Positions 11,327-21,206 of a stretch of DNA of 64,000 nt are shown here, piece by piece. The position numbers and the translations under genes are program-made. This DNA is from Semisulcospira habei. Lineage: Eukaryota; Mollusca; Gastropoda; Semisulcospiridae. The stretch covers positions 160,070,552 through 160,134,551 of the forward strand of contig BTPG01000004.1 in NCBI GenBank assembly GCA_036245525.1, read 5' to 3'. The notes under the pieces are model-generated. The model ran no database searches, had not been told where the DNA came from, and worked only from the letters and a program-made list of their open reading frames with translations. The number at the start of each line of letters is the position of its first letter. The first letter of the stretch is position 1.

Positions 11327-11397
11327 CTGGTACATAGTCGTTAGGCAACACCTCCAAAATTTGAGAAATGGGACCTTGGGGCTAAAAGGGTTAAATC

Positions 11398-11520
11398 CAA
11401 CATGCAGGCTGCAACAAAGAAATTGGTTTCAGCAAGAGACATAGATCCTCATGAGCCCCTACAACTGCAGGGAATCATGAGGGTCTGTGTCTCTTGAATG
11501 TGGATACCTCACTCGACTTG
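11398..11520. repeat. Fold-back MITE, family 2
   Basis: The hairpin core is 'gatcctcatgagcccc' with 'tgagggtctgtgtctctt' inverted. It adjoins the end of the split family-1 copy, inside the SURF6 intron. Confidence 0.6.
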
Positions 11521-11624
11521 CGTGTGTGAAATGAACCTGTAACCCTTTTCTGCAGGAGAGGAAGCATCAAGAAAGGAAGCATCACAACTAGAGTTGCTAC
11601 CGAGCTAATCAATTCCAACCTTAC

Positions 11625-12016
11625 CTGCCAAACATGTTTCTGCTCCAGCCTAGCTGCTGCAGAAGGGTCGCGCTCTTTGACCTTTGACACCTTCTCATCT
11701 CGCTGCTCCAGTTTCTTGAGCAATCGTTTGTAGTCCTTGCCTACCAGGCTGCTCTTCCCCGCATCGTCCTTCTCTCCTGATTCCGTAAAGTCAAATTTAC
11801 TGAACACCATCTTGCCTTCTTTGTTGAAGATTGGTTTAGTGTTTTTCTTTTTCTGCGCACTCACAGACAGGGTGGGTATGGAATTTGTGATGGGGATGCT
11901 GCCGTTTTTTGTCTTTTTCTGTTTGTTTTTTGTCTTACTGTCCAATTTTCGTCGTTTTCGCTCTAGCCGTTTCTGTTCCTGTAGTTCCGCCTCTGTCAGG
12001 GTCCCAGCTCGCTTAG
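11625..12016 (-). CDS. SURF6: SURF6-like protein, internal exon
   Basis: Encodes an ERKRRK basic block, a Ser/Thr-rich linker, then IFNKEGKMVFSKFDF and GKDYKRLLKKLEQR. The last two match the conserved NK..FSKF and YKRLL..L blocks of SURF6. The acceptor AG is at 12017-12018 after a T-rich tract and the donor GT at 11623-11624 (CAG|GTAAGG). The exon enters in phase 1 and leaves in phase 0. The 2.6-kb intron that follows (9007-11624) holds a hAT relic and several MITEs. Confidence 0.88.
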
Positions 12017-12132
12017 CTGAAAAAAACCCCAAGAAGACATATTACAAACACGCAGATCAAAGCAACAATAATTTAGGCTATTGAGACCTGTGTCGGTCCA
12101 CAGTGAGCCTTGTAAGCCTGAAGGAGGGTATA

Positions 12133-12336
12133 TTAACTCCTTCACAGCTGAGAAAAGCTGAACCTCATCCCACTTCAAGAGACATAGACCCTCATGAGCC
12201 GCTGCAGTTGCAGGGTTCATGAGGATCCATGTCACTCGCTGACACCAATTTGTTTCATGTTCCTGTGGCTTTGGCTGCTGAATGACCAAGGATTTCAGAA
12301 ACAAAATATGCCTTCATTGGCTGGAGAGGGGTTAAT
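12133..12336. repeat. Fold-back MITE, family 2
   Basis: Ends read TAACTCCTTCACAGCTGAG on the left and AGGGGTTAA on the right. The core is the palindrome around 'catgagccgctgcagttgc' and 'catgaggatcc'. It lies in the SURF6 intron between the exons at 11625 and 12711. Confidence 0.7.
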
Positions 12337-12384
12337 AACTATAAAACTAAACTGAGGGCTAACAGTAACAGTCATGAGCAACCT

Positions 12385-12597
12385 TAACCCTCTTAACCCC
12401 ACGGCCGCATTTCCAAACTTTTGGAGGCGTTGTCTAACGACTATGTACCAGTTGTAGGAGATGGCTTGATCATGCTAATTCAAGGGTGGTGCCAGATGAG
12501 CTTGGTGCCTTCAGGCGCCAAGCTCATCTGGCGCTACCCTTGAATTATCATGATCAATCTATCTCCTGCTGCAGGGTCACGGGGCTAAATAGTTAAG
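12385..12597. repeat. Fold-back MITE, family 1
   Basis: A well-preserved uninterrupted copy, useful as the reference for the split copy at 9358-11395. The arms pair across 'ggtgccttcaggcgcc'. It lies in the SURF6 intron. Confidence 0.85.
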
Positions 12598-12710
12598 CTG
12601 GGAATGTAAATGAAGGCCACAGCTTTCCAGTGGATCCACATCTTGTCATAGTGTCGGGGCAAAAGGGGTTCGATCTAGGAACGTCATGCACGAAAAAATG
12701 CAATTAATAC

Positions 12711-12839
12711 CTTGGAGCTCCCCTATCCTCGCTTTGAGTTTCTCCTGCAGTTCTTGGATGTTTGCCTTAGATTTGGTCGCCTTCTCCTTGTTCTTCTTGT
12801 TCTTCACCTTGCTCTCCTTCTTCGCCTTTATTTTCTCCT
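12711..12839 (-). CDS. SURF6: SURF6-like protein, upstream exon
   Basis: 129 bp coding EEKIKAKKE, a KNKKNKEKATKSK block and LQEKLKARIGELQ. The last string resembles the (E)LREKLxxKIxEL helix just before the basic core of SURF6. Acceptor AG at 12840-12841, donor GT at 12709-12710. Both exon ends are in phase 1, which fits the next exon exactly. The N-terminal exon or exons lie at higher coordinates; I could not find them, and part may fall in the gap at 17650-18149. Confidence 0.8.
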
Positions 12840-12945
12840 CTGCAATAAAAGTAAGGGCATTTTGCTGCACTTGCTCTCAAGAGTTGAAGACTTGACCAAC
12901 CCACTTTTATTAAAAAAGGACAAGTGGCTGCCCGCTCAAGGGGGT

Positions 12946-13158
12946 CAACTCCTTCACTGCCAAGAAAGAGTGAACATGATCCATCTGCAAGAGACAATGA
13001 GCCTCACACGCCCCCGCAGCTGCGGGGGCTCATGAGGATCTATGCCTCTTGCTGAGACCAATTTGTATCCATGTTTCTTGAACGGTTTGGGCTTTTGAAT
13101 GAGGAAAGATTTCGGAAACAAAAGTTTATATACAGTGGCAGCAAAATTTAATGGGTAA
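12946..13158. repeat. Fold-back MITE, family 2
   Basis: Starts AACTCCTTCACTGCCAAGA. Its core is the perfect palindrome around 'gcccccgcagctgcggggg'. It lies upstream of the first visible SURF6 exon. Confidence 0.7.
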
Positions 13159-13362
13159 CAGCTGAACTTTCCCTATAACATCATCAGGCATGACAGTCTC
13201 ATTTCATTATTTTCAGAGGTCCAGACTATACATTTTCTATTGCTCCACCTAAGAACAAACTTTGAATATAAAAAAAATAATGTTAGGTCCTCTGCACTTT
13301 TATTCTATAAATATAGAAATTCACTGCATTTTAAAATGAGGTAAGAAGTAGGTAAAGGGCAC

Positions 13363-13390
13363 GGGGGGGGGGGGGGGGGGGGGGGGGGGG
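13363..13390. repeat. Poly-G tract
   Basis: A run of about 28 G. Its length is likely to be unreliable in any assembly. Confidence 0.9.
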
Positions 13391-13514
13391 AAGGGAAAGG
13401 CAATAATAAGGGCGAGAACTGTGCATTCATGCACAGTTGCTGCCCATACTGTTGATTTTTTTCCCCCCTATCTACTGTATGCCTGTTTAACAAATCCTTT
13501 AATTCATGCACTAG

Positions 13515-14109
13515 TTAAAATTAAATTTAATGATAATTAAGGGGTTGTGCCAAGCTAATCAGGCACAACCCTTGAATATTAAAGCCAACTCATCTCCTAC
13601 TGTGGTGTCTGGTAGCTGAATGTATAAGCTTACAAATTAATCACTGCAGGACTTTTTTTTCACAGAAAGTGTGTTATTGTTGTCTGTCAGTATCAAGATA
13701 CTTTCTTTTCACAATGGAAAAGCAATGACTATAACTGAAGGAAAAAAACAGATTTTGTACTTGCTACAGGGGAAATAACTTTATCTTCATTGTTCACATC
13801 ATAAACATTTTGTATAAGTAATGGACATGACTTTATAATTTAAACATTGTAGCAGATTGTTTAACAAATCCTTTTTAATTTAATATCGGTTAAGGAATAC
13901 ATTTTGTGATGTAAGAGAAAAGCTGGTCAATGTAAACCTTAATTCATAACTCTACACCTGGAATATATTTTTTCCTGGGTACGGGCATTCTTATTCGATA
14001 TGCTTAACACCCTAACCTAAATCAATGTCTAATAATGACATTATTTTTCTTTGGCTCGCCAGCTGATAGTCTACCATTATAAAAGCTAGCGTATTAATAA
14101 AATAAGAGC
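13515..14109. other. Intergenic, with a decayed family-1 MITE at its left edge
   Basis: 13515-13625 keeps the 'gccaagctaatcaggc' core and the flank 'ctcatctcctactgtgg' of family 1. The remainder is AT-rich and shows no gene that I can support. Confidence 0.5.
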
Positions 14110-14461
14110 TTCAAACAAGATGGGATGAACTATAACTCACAAAGTCCCTTATATGAGAGCTGTCCTCACTGTCAATGGTATCTACCTTTTGTCTTTGACT
14201 TGATTCTGATGTTGAATAATCTCCTATTGTAAAAGTCTCGCAGGTCTGCCAATGCATCAGTGAGTTCTACAAGGGGTGCAGGACATAACACGTCATTGAT
14301 TTGTCAAACGTCATTTGTCATGACGTAAGTTTTAGTTTTTACGTAAATTTATATTTTACGTGATAGGAGTTTCACTTTCGCTTCATAGGCTTGAGAAAAT
14401 GGCTGACAAAACTAGAACTTAACAGTACAATTTCAGTCTTGCTATAATTTGTGTGAAAGCA
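14110..14461. repeat. Dispersed repeat, second copy at 40340-40690
   Basis: About 350 bp that match 40340-40690 closely (aagatgggatgaac, then cacaaagtccctt, then tttcacttttcgcttcatagg-type wording). It adjoins the long inverted repeat at 14462 and may be part of the same element. No coding capacity is seen. Confidence 0.65.
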
Positions 14462-15294
14462 GGTTGACTTTACCTAGCTACATGACATACTAAGTACACG
14501 GGTCACCTGCATGCTCTTTTGAAAGCGCGTCGATGTGTGTGTACGTATTAGTGCATGCGTGCGCGGTCCAAACATCTCCAAGAGGCATAGATAGATAGAA
14601 TCTATTCCTACTAGAGATGCGGGCATGTTTGTGTGATCGTGAGAGAGAGAGAAACCGTGCGTGCAAGAGAGAATGACGTCATATTTAGAGTATCATGTCA
14701 CGTCAGTGTCTGCGTGGTGACGGAGTTGCCTCTTTTACGGCACCACCACTGTCTGACTTTCCCTAGATGTAAAGGTTTTTAATTTCAGTGTGTTAATTCT
14801 TTTCTGAAAAGAATTAATTTTTACTAAAGAATTTGAAAGGACACAAAGCTGGCTAACGAACTCATCCAATATCTTTCTCCAAACTAGCTATAAAATAGGC
14901 AAACGTTCAAGTAAATATGACAAAATTACGGACTCTAATCTGGGTCAACTGACTACCTATAAACGGTTGTTTATGTCTTCAATGAGACATTCAGTAGACA
15001 ATATGCTCGGAGGCTCTCTTAGCTACCCACTTAAGAAAGTATTTCGCCAAGTTTCAAGCTTGAGTGTACAGAAATATCGGAGATTTTCTTGATTACATAC
15101 ATACACACATACGGCGCTTCGTGCCAAATGTACATTCAGCAGCAAGGTTAGCGTAACTAGACATGACGTAATTTTTATCTTGTTACTTCAATTGTTAGAG
15201 GTTTAGCCTGTCCGCCTTTGACATCATGGACATGCTATTAAATTCGCCCCACCGCGACCCATCCTAAAAAGTCCCTTCTATAAGTAGAAGGGAC
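14462..15294 (+). repeat. Long inverted repeat, left arm
   Basis: About 830 bp, present inverted at 16850-17649 with moderate divergence. Shared landmarks are 'tgacgtaatttttatcttg', 'gtacagaaatatcggag', 'tcctaaaaagtccc' and 'ggtcacctgcatgctcttt'. The inner edge ends in a small hairpin of AAGTCCCTTCTAT wording. Confidence 0.85.
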
Positions 15295-15556
15295 TTAAAT
15301 AATGAAAAAGTAAAAAGTGAACATCTAACATCTATAAGAGAGAAGAACCCAACAGAGAAAGAAACACGCTTAGAAAATACAGTTATAACACAATTTCTTA
15401 ATATTTGGGGTAAATATCCTTCTTCAAAATAGACAAACAAGTACAGAGATCAGTCACTACCTATCTTATCGCAGAAGGAATGTGGAAACCTTTTAACATC
15501 CATGACACATTGTGCCCCAGGACCAAATTTTGAAGTTGCCCTCTGAAAGACTGTAT

Positions 15557-15706
15557 GACAATTCAAGAGACAAATCGAGCACAATAGTTCAAGGGTGAAG
15601 CCAGAATAGCTTGGCGCCCATAGGCGTCAAGCTATTCTGGCACCACCCTTAAACTATCATGCTCGATCTATGTCTTGCTGTGGTCTGTCGGGGCTGAATG
15701 AGTTAA
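15557..15706. repeat. Fold-back MITE, family 1
   Basis: Arms 'gccagaatagcttggcgcc' and, inverted, 'ggcgtcaagctattctggc'. The right end is GGGGCTGAATGAGTTAA. Confidence 0.8.
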
Positions 15707-15850
15707 GCATGTAGCCAAAGGTGCTGTAATCAGTGTTGAGGCAGCATAAAGGGGGTAAGTACATTCACATACTGCCCCTGATCATCCCAGCGCAGGGGGG
15801 CGGCATCGTGTGATGTTAAAATGGACCACACACCGATTTTTGGAAAGCGT

Positions 15851-15939
15851 TTTAACCCGTTGCGAGTCAGTACCATTTTGTCATGATGATTCCTACATAA
15901 ATCATGACAAAAACCGCTACTGACATGCAAAGGGTTAAA
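15851..15939. repeat. Fold-back MITE, family 3 (about 89 bp)
   Basis: Ends TTTAACCCGTTGCGAGTCAG and, inverted, CTGACATGCAAAGGGTTAAA. Inner arms are 'ttgtcatgat' and 'atcatgacaa'. Confidence 0.75.
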
Positions 15940-16849
15940 GACTGAGCACTAGCTGTGTGAGACAGATCAGTCAACAGCAGTAGTTCAAGGGTAGTAGCAC
16001 TAGATTGGACTGGCACCTTCTTTTTTTTTTTTTAAATCCAGCTGTAGGCAGAAAAGTCCCACCCTTGCATGTGTATGAGCTGGCACAATATTCTCCTTCA
16101 TTTAGTAAGACAGTCTCTCAATTTTTGAATGATATTTGCGAACGTATTGTGGAAAAGGTGGAATATGCATGCAAGCTCATATAGAAGAGGCCTTGTGGGC
16201 ATTATTCTTCAAAATGGCTGTGGCTACACCAGCCTACAGAACATATAACCGGTAGGAAGCGCCGTGTGTCTGCCGTCTGTGTGTGCCATTGCCGTGTGGA
16301 TCTGGCGGAGTGGGGGTGGGAAGGAGATTAAAGGGAGTATATTGAATGTGTTCGTAATCCAGCATTGTACCTCTTCAACTTTTTCAATAATAATTAATTC
16401 ATTTTTGCAAGTTTTGGAGCCACTATTTACTTCCAACAGTCAGCCCTGGAAGAGGCTGTATGGAACAAAACAGCCAGCTCTGGAAGCTTTCAGATAAGTG
16501 ACGTGAAACATCAAATTCGTCACAGTATACACCGCGTCGTGAGACCAGCGATGCCATGACGTGAAGCTTATATTGACGTCATTTTGCTGCTCGAGCTATT
16601 CTTCTTCTTACGAATTCTGGTTGCTACCCCAACCCACAGAGCGTATTAATGGCGGGAAGCGCCGGGTGTCAGTCTTTATTTGTGTGCACCGGCGTGTGTG
16701 TTGATCAGAGGTTGGCTTAGAGAGGAGGGAAATGGATCAGAAGGATAAGCTTAAAAATATGAACAACTCTGAATGTTCCTAAAAGAAAAACGCATGTGAG
16801 CTCCAAACAACAAGGTAGACTTTGGGATGAAATCCTCATCTTGTTAAGT

Positions 16850-17649
16850 TTCTTCTATTTATAGGAGGGACTTTTTAAGACGGGTTGCGGTGGGGCGAAT
16901 TTAACAGCATGTCTCTGATGTCAAAGGCAGGCAGGTTAAACCTCTAACAATTGAAGTAGCAAAATAAAAATTACGTCATGTCTAGTTACGCTAACCTCGC
17001 TGCTGAACGTACATATGAGTGTGCGTATGTATGTAAACAAGAGAATCTCTGATATTTCTGTACACACAAGCTTGAAACTTGGCAAAAATCTTTCTAAAGT
17101 GGGTGGCTAAGACAGCCTCTGAGCATATTGTAATTGAATGTCACATTGAAGACATAAACCGTTAATAGGAAGTCAGTTTACCCAGATTAGAGTCCATAAT
17201 TTTTGTCATATTTACTTGAACTTTTGCATATAGCTAGTTTGGAGAAAGACATTGGATGAGTTCGTTAGCCAGCTTTGTATCCTTTAAACTTCTTTAGTAA
17301 AAATTAATTCTTTTCAGAAAAAAAATTAAAACACTAAAGAACCTTTACTTCTAGAGAAAGTCAGACAGTGGCGGTGACGTAAAGGGGCAACTCCGTCACC
17401 ACGCAGACACTGATAATTATAATACTTTAAATATGACGTCGTTTTTTTCTCTCACGCATGGCTGTCTCTCTCTCTCTAACACAAACATGCGCGCATCTAC
17501 AGTAGGAATAGCACCTCATGCGCCCTCCAGGCGCATGAGGATCTATGCCTCTTGGAGATGTTTGGAACGCGCGCGCGCACACACACACATCAACGTGCTT
17601 TCAGAAGAGCATGCAGGTGACCCGTGTACTTAGTGGCTAGGTAAACAAA
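16850..17649 (-). repeat. Long inverted repeat, right arm
   Basis: The inverted partner of 14462-15294. It runs into the gap at 17650, so the outer end of the element is not visible. A family-2-like hairpin (catgcgccctccaggcgcatg) sits at about 17517-17540. Confidence 0.85.
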
Positions 17650-18149
17650 NNNNNNNNNNNNNNNNNNNNNNNNNNNNNNNNNNNNNNNNNNNNNNNNNNN
17701 NNNNNNNNNNNNNNNNNNNNNNNNNNNNNNNNNNNNNNNNNNNNNNNNNNNNNNNNNNNNNNNNNNNNNNNNNNNNNNNNNNNNNNNNNNNNNNNNNNNN
17801 NNNNNNNNNNNNNNNNNNNNNNNNNNNNNNNNNNNNNNNNNNNNNNNNNNNNNNNNNNNNNNNNNNNNNNNNNNNNNNNNNNNNNNNNNNNNNNNNNNNN
17901 NNNNNNNNNNNNNNNNNNNNNNNNNNNNNNNNNNNNNNNNNNNNNNNNNNNNNNNNNNNNNNNNNNNNNNNNNNNNNNNNNNNNNNNNNNNNNNNNNNNN
18001 NNNNNNNNNNNNNNNNNNNNNNNNNNNNNNNNNNNNNNNNNNNNNNNNNNNNNNNNNNNNNNNNNNNNNNNNNNNNNNNNNNNNNNNNNNNNNNNNNNNN
18101 NNNNNNNNNNNNNNNNNNNNNNNNNNNNNNNNNNNNNNNNNNNNNNNNN
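17650..18149. other. Assembly gap of 500 N
   Basis: Exactly 500 ambiguous bases. The gap hides the outer end of the inverted repeat and the start of the decayed virus-like fragment. Confidence 0.99.
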
Positions 18150-18980
18150 GCAACTTTAAATCCGGCTAACTTACTTGTTACATTTGAATTTATGATAGCT
18201 TTTATTATCAGATAGACTTATAAGTTTACTTTTTTTTTAGGCCAAAAAACAATATTACCAGATGAAGATTGGACATTTGATCTTAAAAAGACTATTGACG
18301 CCGAATAAACAAAAAACAACTGGAAGATATCCTGTTCGTTTGGCAGTACACACAGTACTAAATGTTTATTTGAAAGATTGATTGATTGTACATTGTTTAA
18401 CGTCCCGACAGCAACAAGACTTTCTCAGGATGTGCCTGCACTGCTTGTGAAAAAAACAACTAAACAGAATATTGAATGTATGTCGCCAGCCAGTCCAACA
18501 CGTTAAATAAACCTATGACATGGGGCCCAAATACAGCTAAGACCATTAAGCAACACATCCAATATCAAGAGCTACAGGAGCGCAGACAGTAGGGAGAGTT
18601 TAAAAAAGGAAAATACATGTGAATGGACCAAGGATATTCAGAAACACATGCCCCAGAATAGAGGGGAAAACCCACCCTGTGGGGCTGACCAGGGTGACCC
18701 TGGGAACTAAAAAGTAGTTAACCCCACCCAATTATTTGAAAGAACTAAACATGTCTGAAAATGTACACAATGGAAAATGATTCAACTTTGTTAAGATGTG
18801 TGTCGACTGGAAATGCTCCTTATTGCGATAGTGTGTTTGTTAGATTTCCTAATTTGCAGTTTAAAAAATTAGGTGCCAGTTTTATTGAATCACTGTGTTT
18901 ATCTGTAACTAATCAGGATGGTAAACATGTTCAGATGCATGATTTTTGTTTTGTCTTAGAAGTTAATACATTTTATTTTT
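18150..18980 (+). pseudogene. Virus-like gene A, decayed copy
   Basis: The pieces 18150-18377 and 18732-18980 align with 63380-63831. Shared strings include AVHTV and LKE(L) upstream of the insertion, and VRFP, SLC(I/L)SVTNQD and MHDF downstream. The frame is broken by substitutions and indels, including a 1-base shift near 18770, and by the SINE-like copy at 18378-18731. A unique stretch near 18190-18290 differs from the other copy. The function is not known; the position next to capsid-type genes suggests a structural role. Confidence 0.75.
18378..18731 (-). mobile_element. SINE-like element, copy 3, 5'-truncated and old
   Basis: Flanked by the 12-bp duplication TTATTTGAAAGA (18366-18377 and 18732-18743). 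It lacks the terminal 27 bp or so of the C-rich end while the AATC tail is complete. Such one-sided truncation marks the C-rich end as the 5' end. More mismatches than in the other copies point to an older insertion. Confidence 0.88.
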
Positions 18981-18991
18981 GATGAATAAAA

Positions 18992-19831
18992 ATGAGTTTT
19001 GGGCCGAAGCCGAGAATTACACCAAATGCCTGCCCAGTAATAGAATTGAAAGATTTGGTTGATGTGCATGGTTTTGATAAAGAAGGAGAAGTGGGAGACG
19101 ATTATGGTCTTGAACTTGATTCCTTTGGGTTGTACAAATGAAAAGTAATTGCTGACGTGAAAGATGACGCAGAAAAAAGGTATCCTAAACTTAATCAACT
19201 TCATGATGTTACTGTACCTAGTCCTGTAAATAATGTGCTCTACATCTTAAAACATGTGGGTAATAAGTGGGTAGTGGTTCCTGCTTCTGTTCCTGCACCT
19301 GCAATTGTCTGGGACATAAAGTTTGAATTCATTAGTCCTTAGGTATATACTGATGAATCAAACTTAACATTTAGAAAAGTTATTAACTCTGGGCCGTTGC
19401 TTGAAATTCTTGTTCCGAGCTATTCCAAAAAAAAAACAATAGCAGAGATAAACTAAAACTGCAAGAGTATGAGAAATGAAGGTATCTTCTTACAAATAGA
19501 AAGGGTAGATCAGATCCTACTGTTGTGTTTGCACCAGCAAACTTTACCATAGCTAGAGAAGCCACAATAGTTTTTGAAATTATCATGAGACCTTTGGAGG
19601 GTGTTAAAGAAGAAAATATTGCACAAGGAATCAAACTTACATGGGATAGCTCAGTGACAGAGTCAGCAAAAGTATTTATTGCTATTAGAAAAGGCACAGA
19701 TGCAGAAGTATTGAGTAGTAACACAGCTGTTAAGGTAGTAGTTGATACAACAACTCTAGTTTTTCTAAATTACATAATTCTGGCACACATAGATCTTGTT
19801 TCTTTTATTACGCTAGCAAATTGTATACCCT
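18992..19831 (+). pseudogene. Virus-like gene B, decayed copy
   Basis: Starts MSFGPKPRITPNACPV after a GAATAAAA motif. It parallels MSGGPKRTIIPTACPV at 63853, and the shared next block is ELKDL-DV…F-KEGEVG. A TGA follows at about 19139, then open stretches with TAG at 19340 and further breaks. The long open piece 19525-19831 is rich in beta-branched residues (TIVFEIIMRPLEGV, KVVVDTTTL), which would suit a beta-sandwich virion protein, but that is only an inference. The other copy runs off the window, so the full gene can be judged only here. Confidence 0.7.
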
Positions 19832-19885
19832 GAAGAGTTGCAAAATGTAATTGCTGATTAAAAAAAAAAATTTGCCATAAAAAAA

Positions 19886-20512
19886 ATGGTGAACTTGTAT
19901 CGGCAAATACCGCTTGCGCTGCTTGCACCCGAAGAAAGATTACGGGTTGAAAATGCAGACTCGTTTCGTTTAATAAATATTACAGATGCGTTGAAGTATT
20001 TCGAAGGTGAAGAGGCAAAATATTCAAGGTGTAAAAGACGGTATAGCACGGCTTTCAATTCTGTACACAATGCAACAATGGCTGTCGGTGTGGTTTCCGC
20101 TGGTTGCTCTGTCTGGGGTATAGCTCTGTTTGCAATGGGAGTGGGGAGTATAATTGGGATCGCTATTGAAGGTGTCAGTGTTGTCACATGTCTGACATGC
20201 ATTGCTTTGGAATCCCTCAACAAAAGATTTCATGAGGTTGCAGAAGCATAAAGCATTGAGTACTCTTGCTGGAGCAAAGCTGAGCAGTGTGAAACTTGTA
20301 TCAGTAAAGCTTTAGAGGACAATAAAATTGATGATGGTGAGTTTAAGAGAGTGCAGGACGATTTGGACAATTACAAACGGCAGAAGTCTGAAATTCAAAA
20401 TAAGATGCGTAGTCAACCCGTGAATGTTGAAAAACTAAAGACATCTTTTTTAGAAGAAGGAAAACTTACAAGTGCTTATTTTAAGTCACTTATAAAAACT
20501 TATGTCAACTAA
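19886..20512 (+). pseudogene. Virus-like gene C: helical protein with central hydrophobic segment, one nonsense codon
   Basis: The frame opens MVNLYRQIPLALLAPEERLR. A helix with a Lys/Arg/Tyr-rich stretch (KYSRCKRRY) is followed by a strongly hydrophobic region of about 45 residues with Gly/Ala, which could span a membrane twice. A TAA at 20249-20251 stops it, but the same frame continues to a TAA at 20510 with a charged helical tail (ISKALEDNKIDDGEF). I recall similar PEER…/ISKAL… proteins from Polinton-like elements of other invertebrates; this was not searched. No function is known. Confidence 0.65.
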
Positions 20513-20589
20513 CTTATAAGAACTTGTAAAGTTACTTAGCAGTTGTAGGTAACTTATTGGTTACCTTATCAAGTACATGTAATTTACTT

Positions 20590-20880
20590 ATTTTTCTGGC
20601 ACGTGGCGGTATTGATTTTGAAGCTATAATTAATCTCTCAAAATACACTCATGGTGTGTCTTGAGACAGGTTTTGTGATAGTTGTGGGCGTTCATGTTTA
20701 AAATAGCTTTGTTTTAGTCATGGACGGGTCACACCGGAAAAATTTGGGGGCTGGTTTTGAAGTGACATTATGTTTATTTTTACTGAGTGCACTGAAAAGG
20801 CAGGATTTTGTGAGAGCTGTGGACGTTGGTGTTTAAAAAAGCATTGTTTTAGGCATGGGCTCGGTCACTATGGCATCATT
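20590..20880 (+). pseudogene. Cys/His-rich finger remnant, partly duplicated
   Basis: Two related segments, near 20640-20740 and 20765-20880, read as FC(D/E)SCGR-CLK…CF-HG, a C-x2-C-x3-C…C-x2-H spacing that could bind zinc. The first has an in-frame stop and the second is open. The repetition looks like a tandem duplication of about 115 bp. It follows gene C of the virus-like fragment in the same orientation and is probably part of that element. The function is unknown. Confidence 0.4.
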
Positions 20881-20885
20881 GGCAT

Positions 20886-20950
20886 ACTACAGAATGCGCC
20901 CCACTGCAACCCATCCTAAGAAGTTCCTTGTATAAATAGAAGGGACTTAG
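20886..20950. repeat. Short hairpin repeat with AAGTCCCTTCTAT-type ends
   Basis: The wording 'ccactgcaacccatcctaa' followed by an 'aagttccttgtat…agaagggactt' hairpin matches the inner edge of the long inverted repeat near 15250-15294. Confidence 0.55.
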
Positions 20951-21206
20951 AAATAGCCATATTTTGACAAAAGACGTTTTTTCCCCCCCAAATACTGTTC
21001 ATAACTTCAGACCCAAATGCATGAAAAATGCCATTTTTGGATATAATTGTATTTGGAAAACATGTAAATAAATTGGACAAATTATTTTTGTAGATTATTT
21101 CGAGAACTTTGAAAAAGGTTGGTAGCCGATGTACCCATGATCTGAGCCAAACACACAACAAAACCTGTATATGATTATCATGGATTCTCCTTGTTATTGT
21201 TTCATT

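Larger units (their letters stand above)
9358..11395. repeat. Fold-back MITE, family 1, split by two later insertions
   Basis: Family-1 pieces lie at about 9358-9393, 9921-9958 and 11327-11395. Between the first two is a roughly 525-bp G-rich repeat; between the last two is the hAT element at 9959-11326. Order and orientation match the uninterrupted family-1 copy at 12385, so the nesting order can be read directly. Confidence 0.75.
15295..16849. other. Spacer of the long inverted repeat, with MITEs and no gene
   Basis: Contains a family-1 MITE (15557-15706), a family-3 MITE (15851-15939) and a half family-1 copy near 15975-16018. There are also two related 100-bp stretches near 16190-16340 and 16610-16760 (both with 'gggaagcgccg'-type wording). 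No transposase or other protein is recognisable. Confidence 0.6.
18150..20885 (+). mobile_element. Decayed Polinton/adintovirus-like fragment (locus 2)
   Basis: A relic that keeps at least three virus-type genes in the order gene A, gene B, then a helical membrane-type protein, followed by a Cys-rich segment. Genes A and B match the plus-strand genes starting at 63109 and 63853 of the other element in DNA and protein sequence. The fragment carries an older, more diverged SINE-like insertion and many stops. The left end is in the gap and the right end is not sharply defined. Confidence 0.8.
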
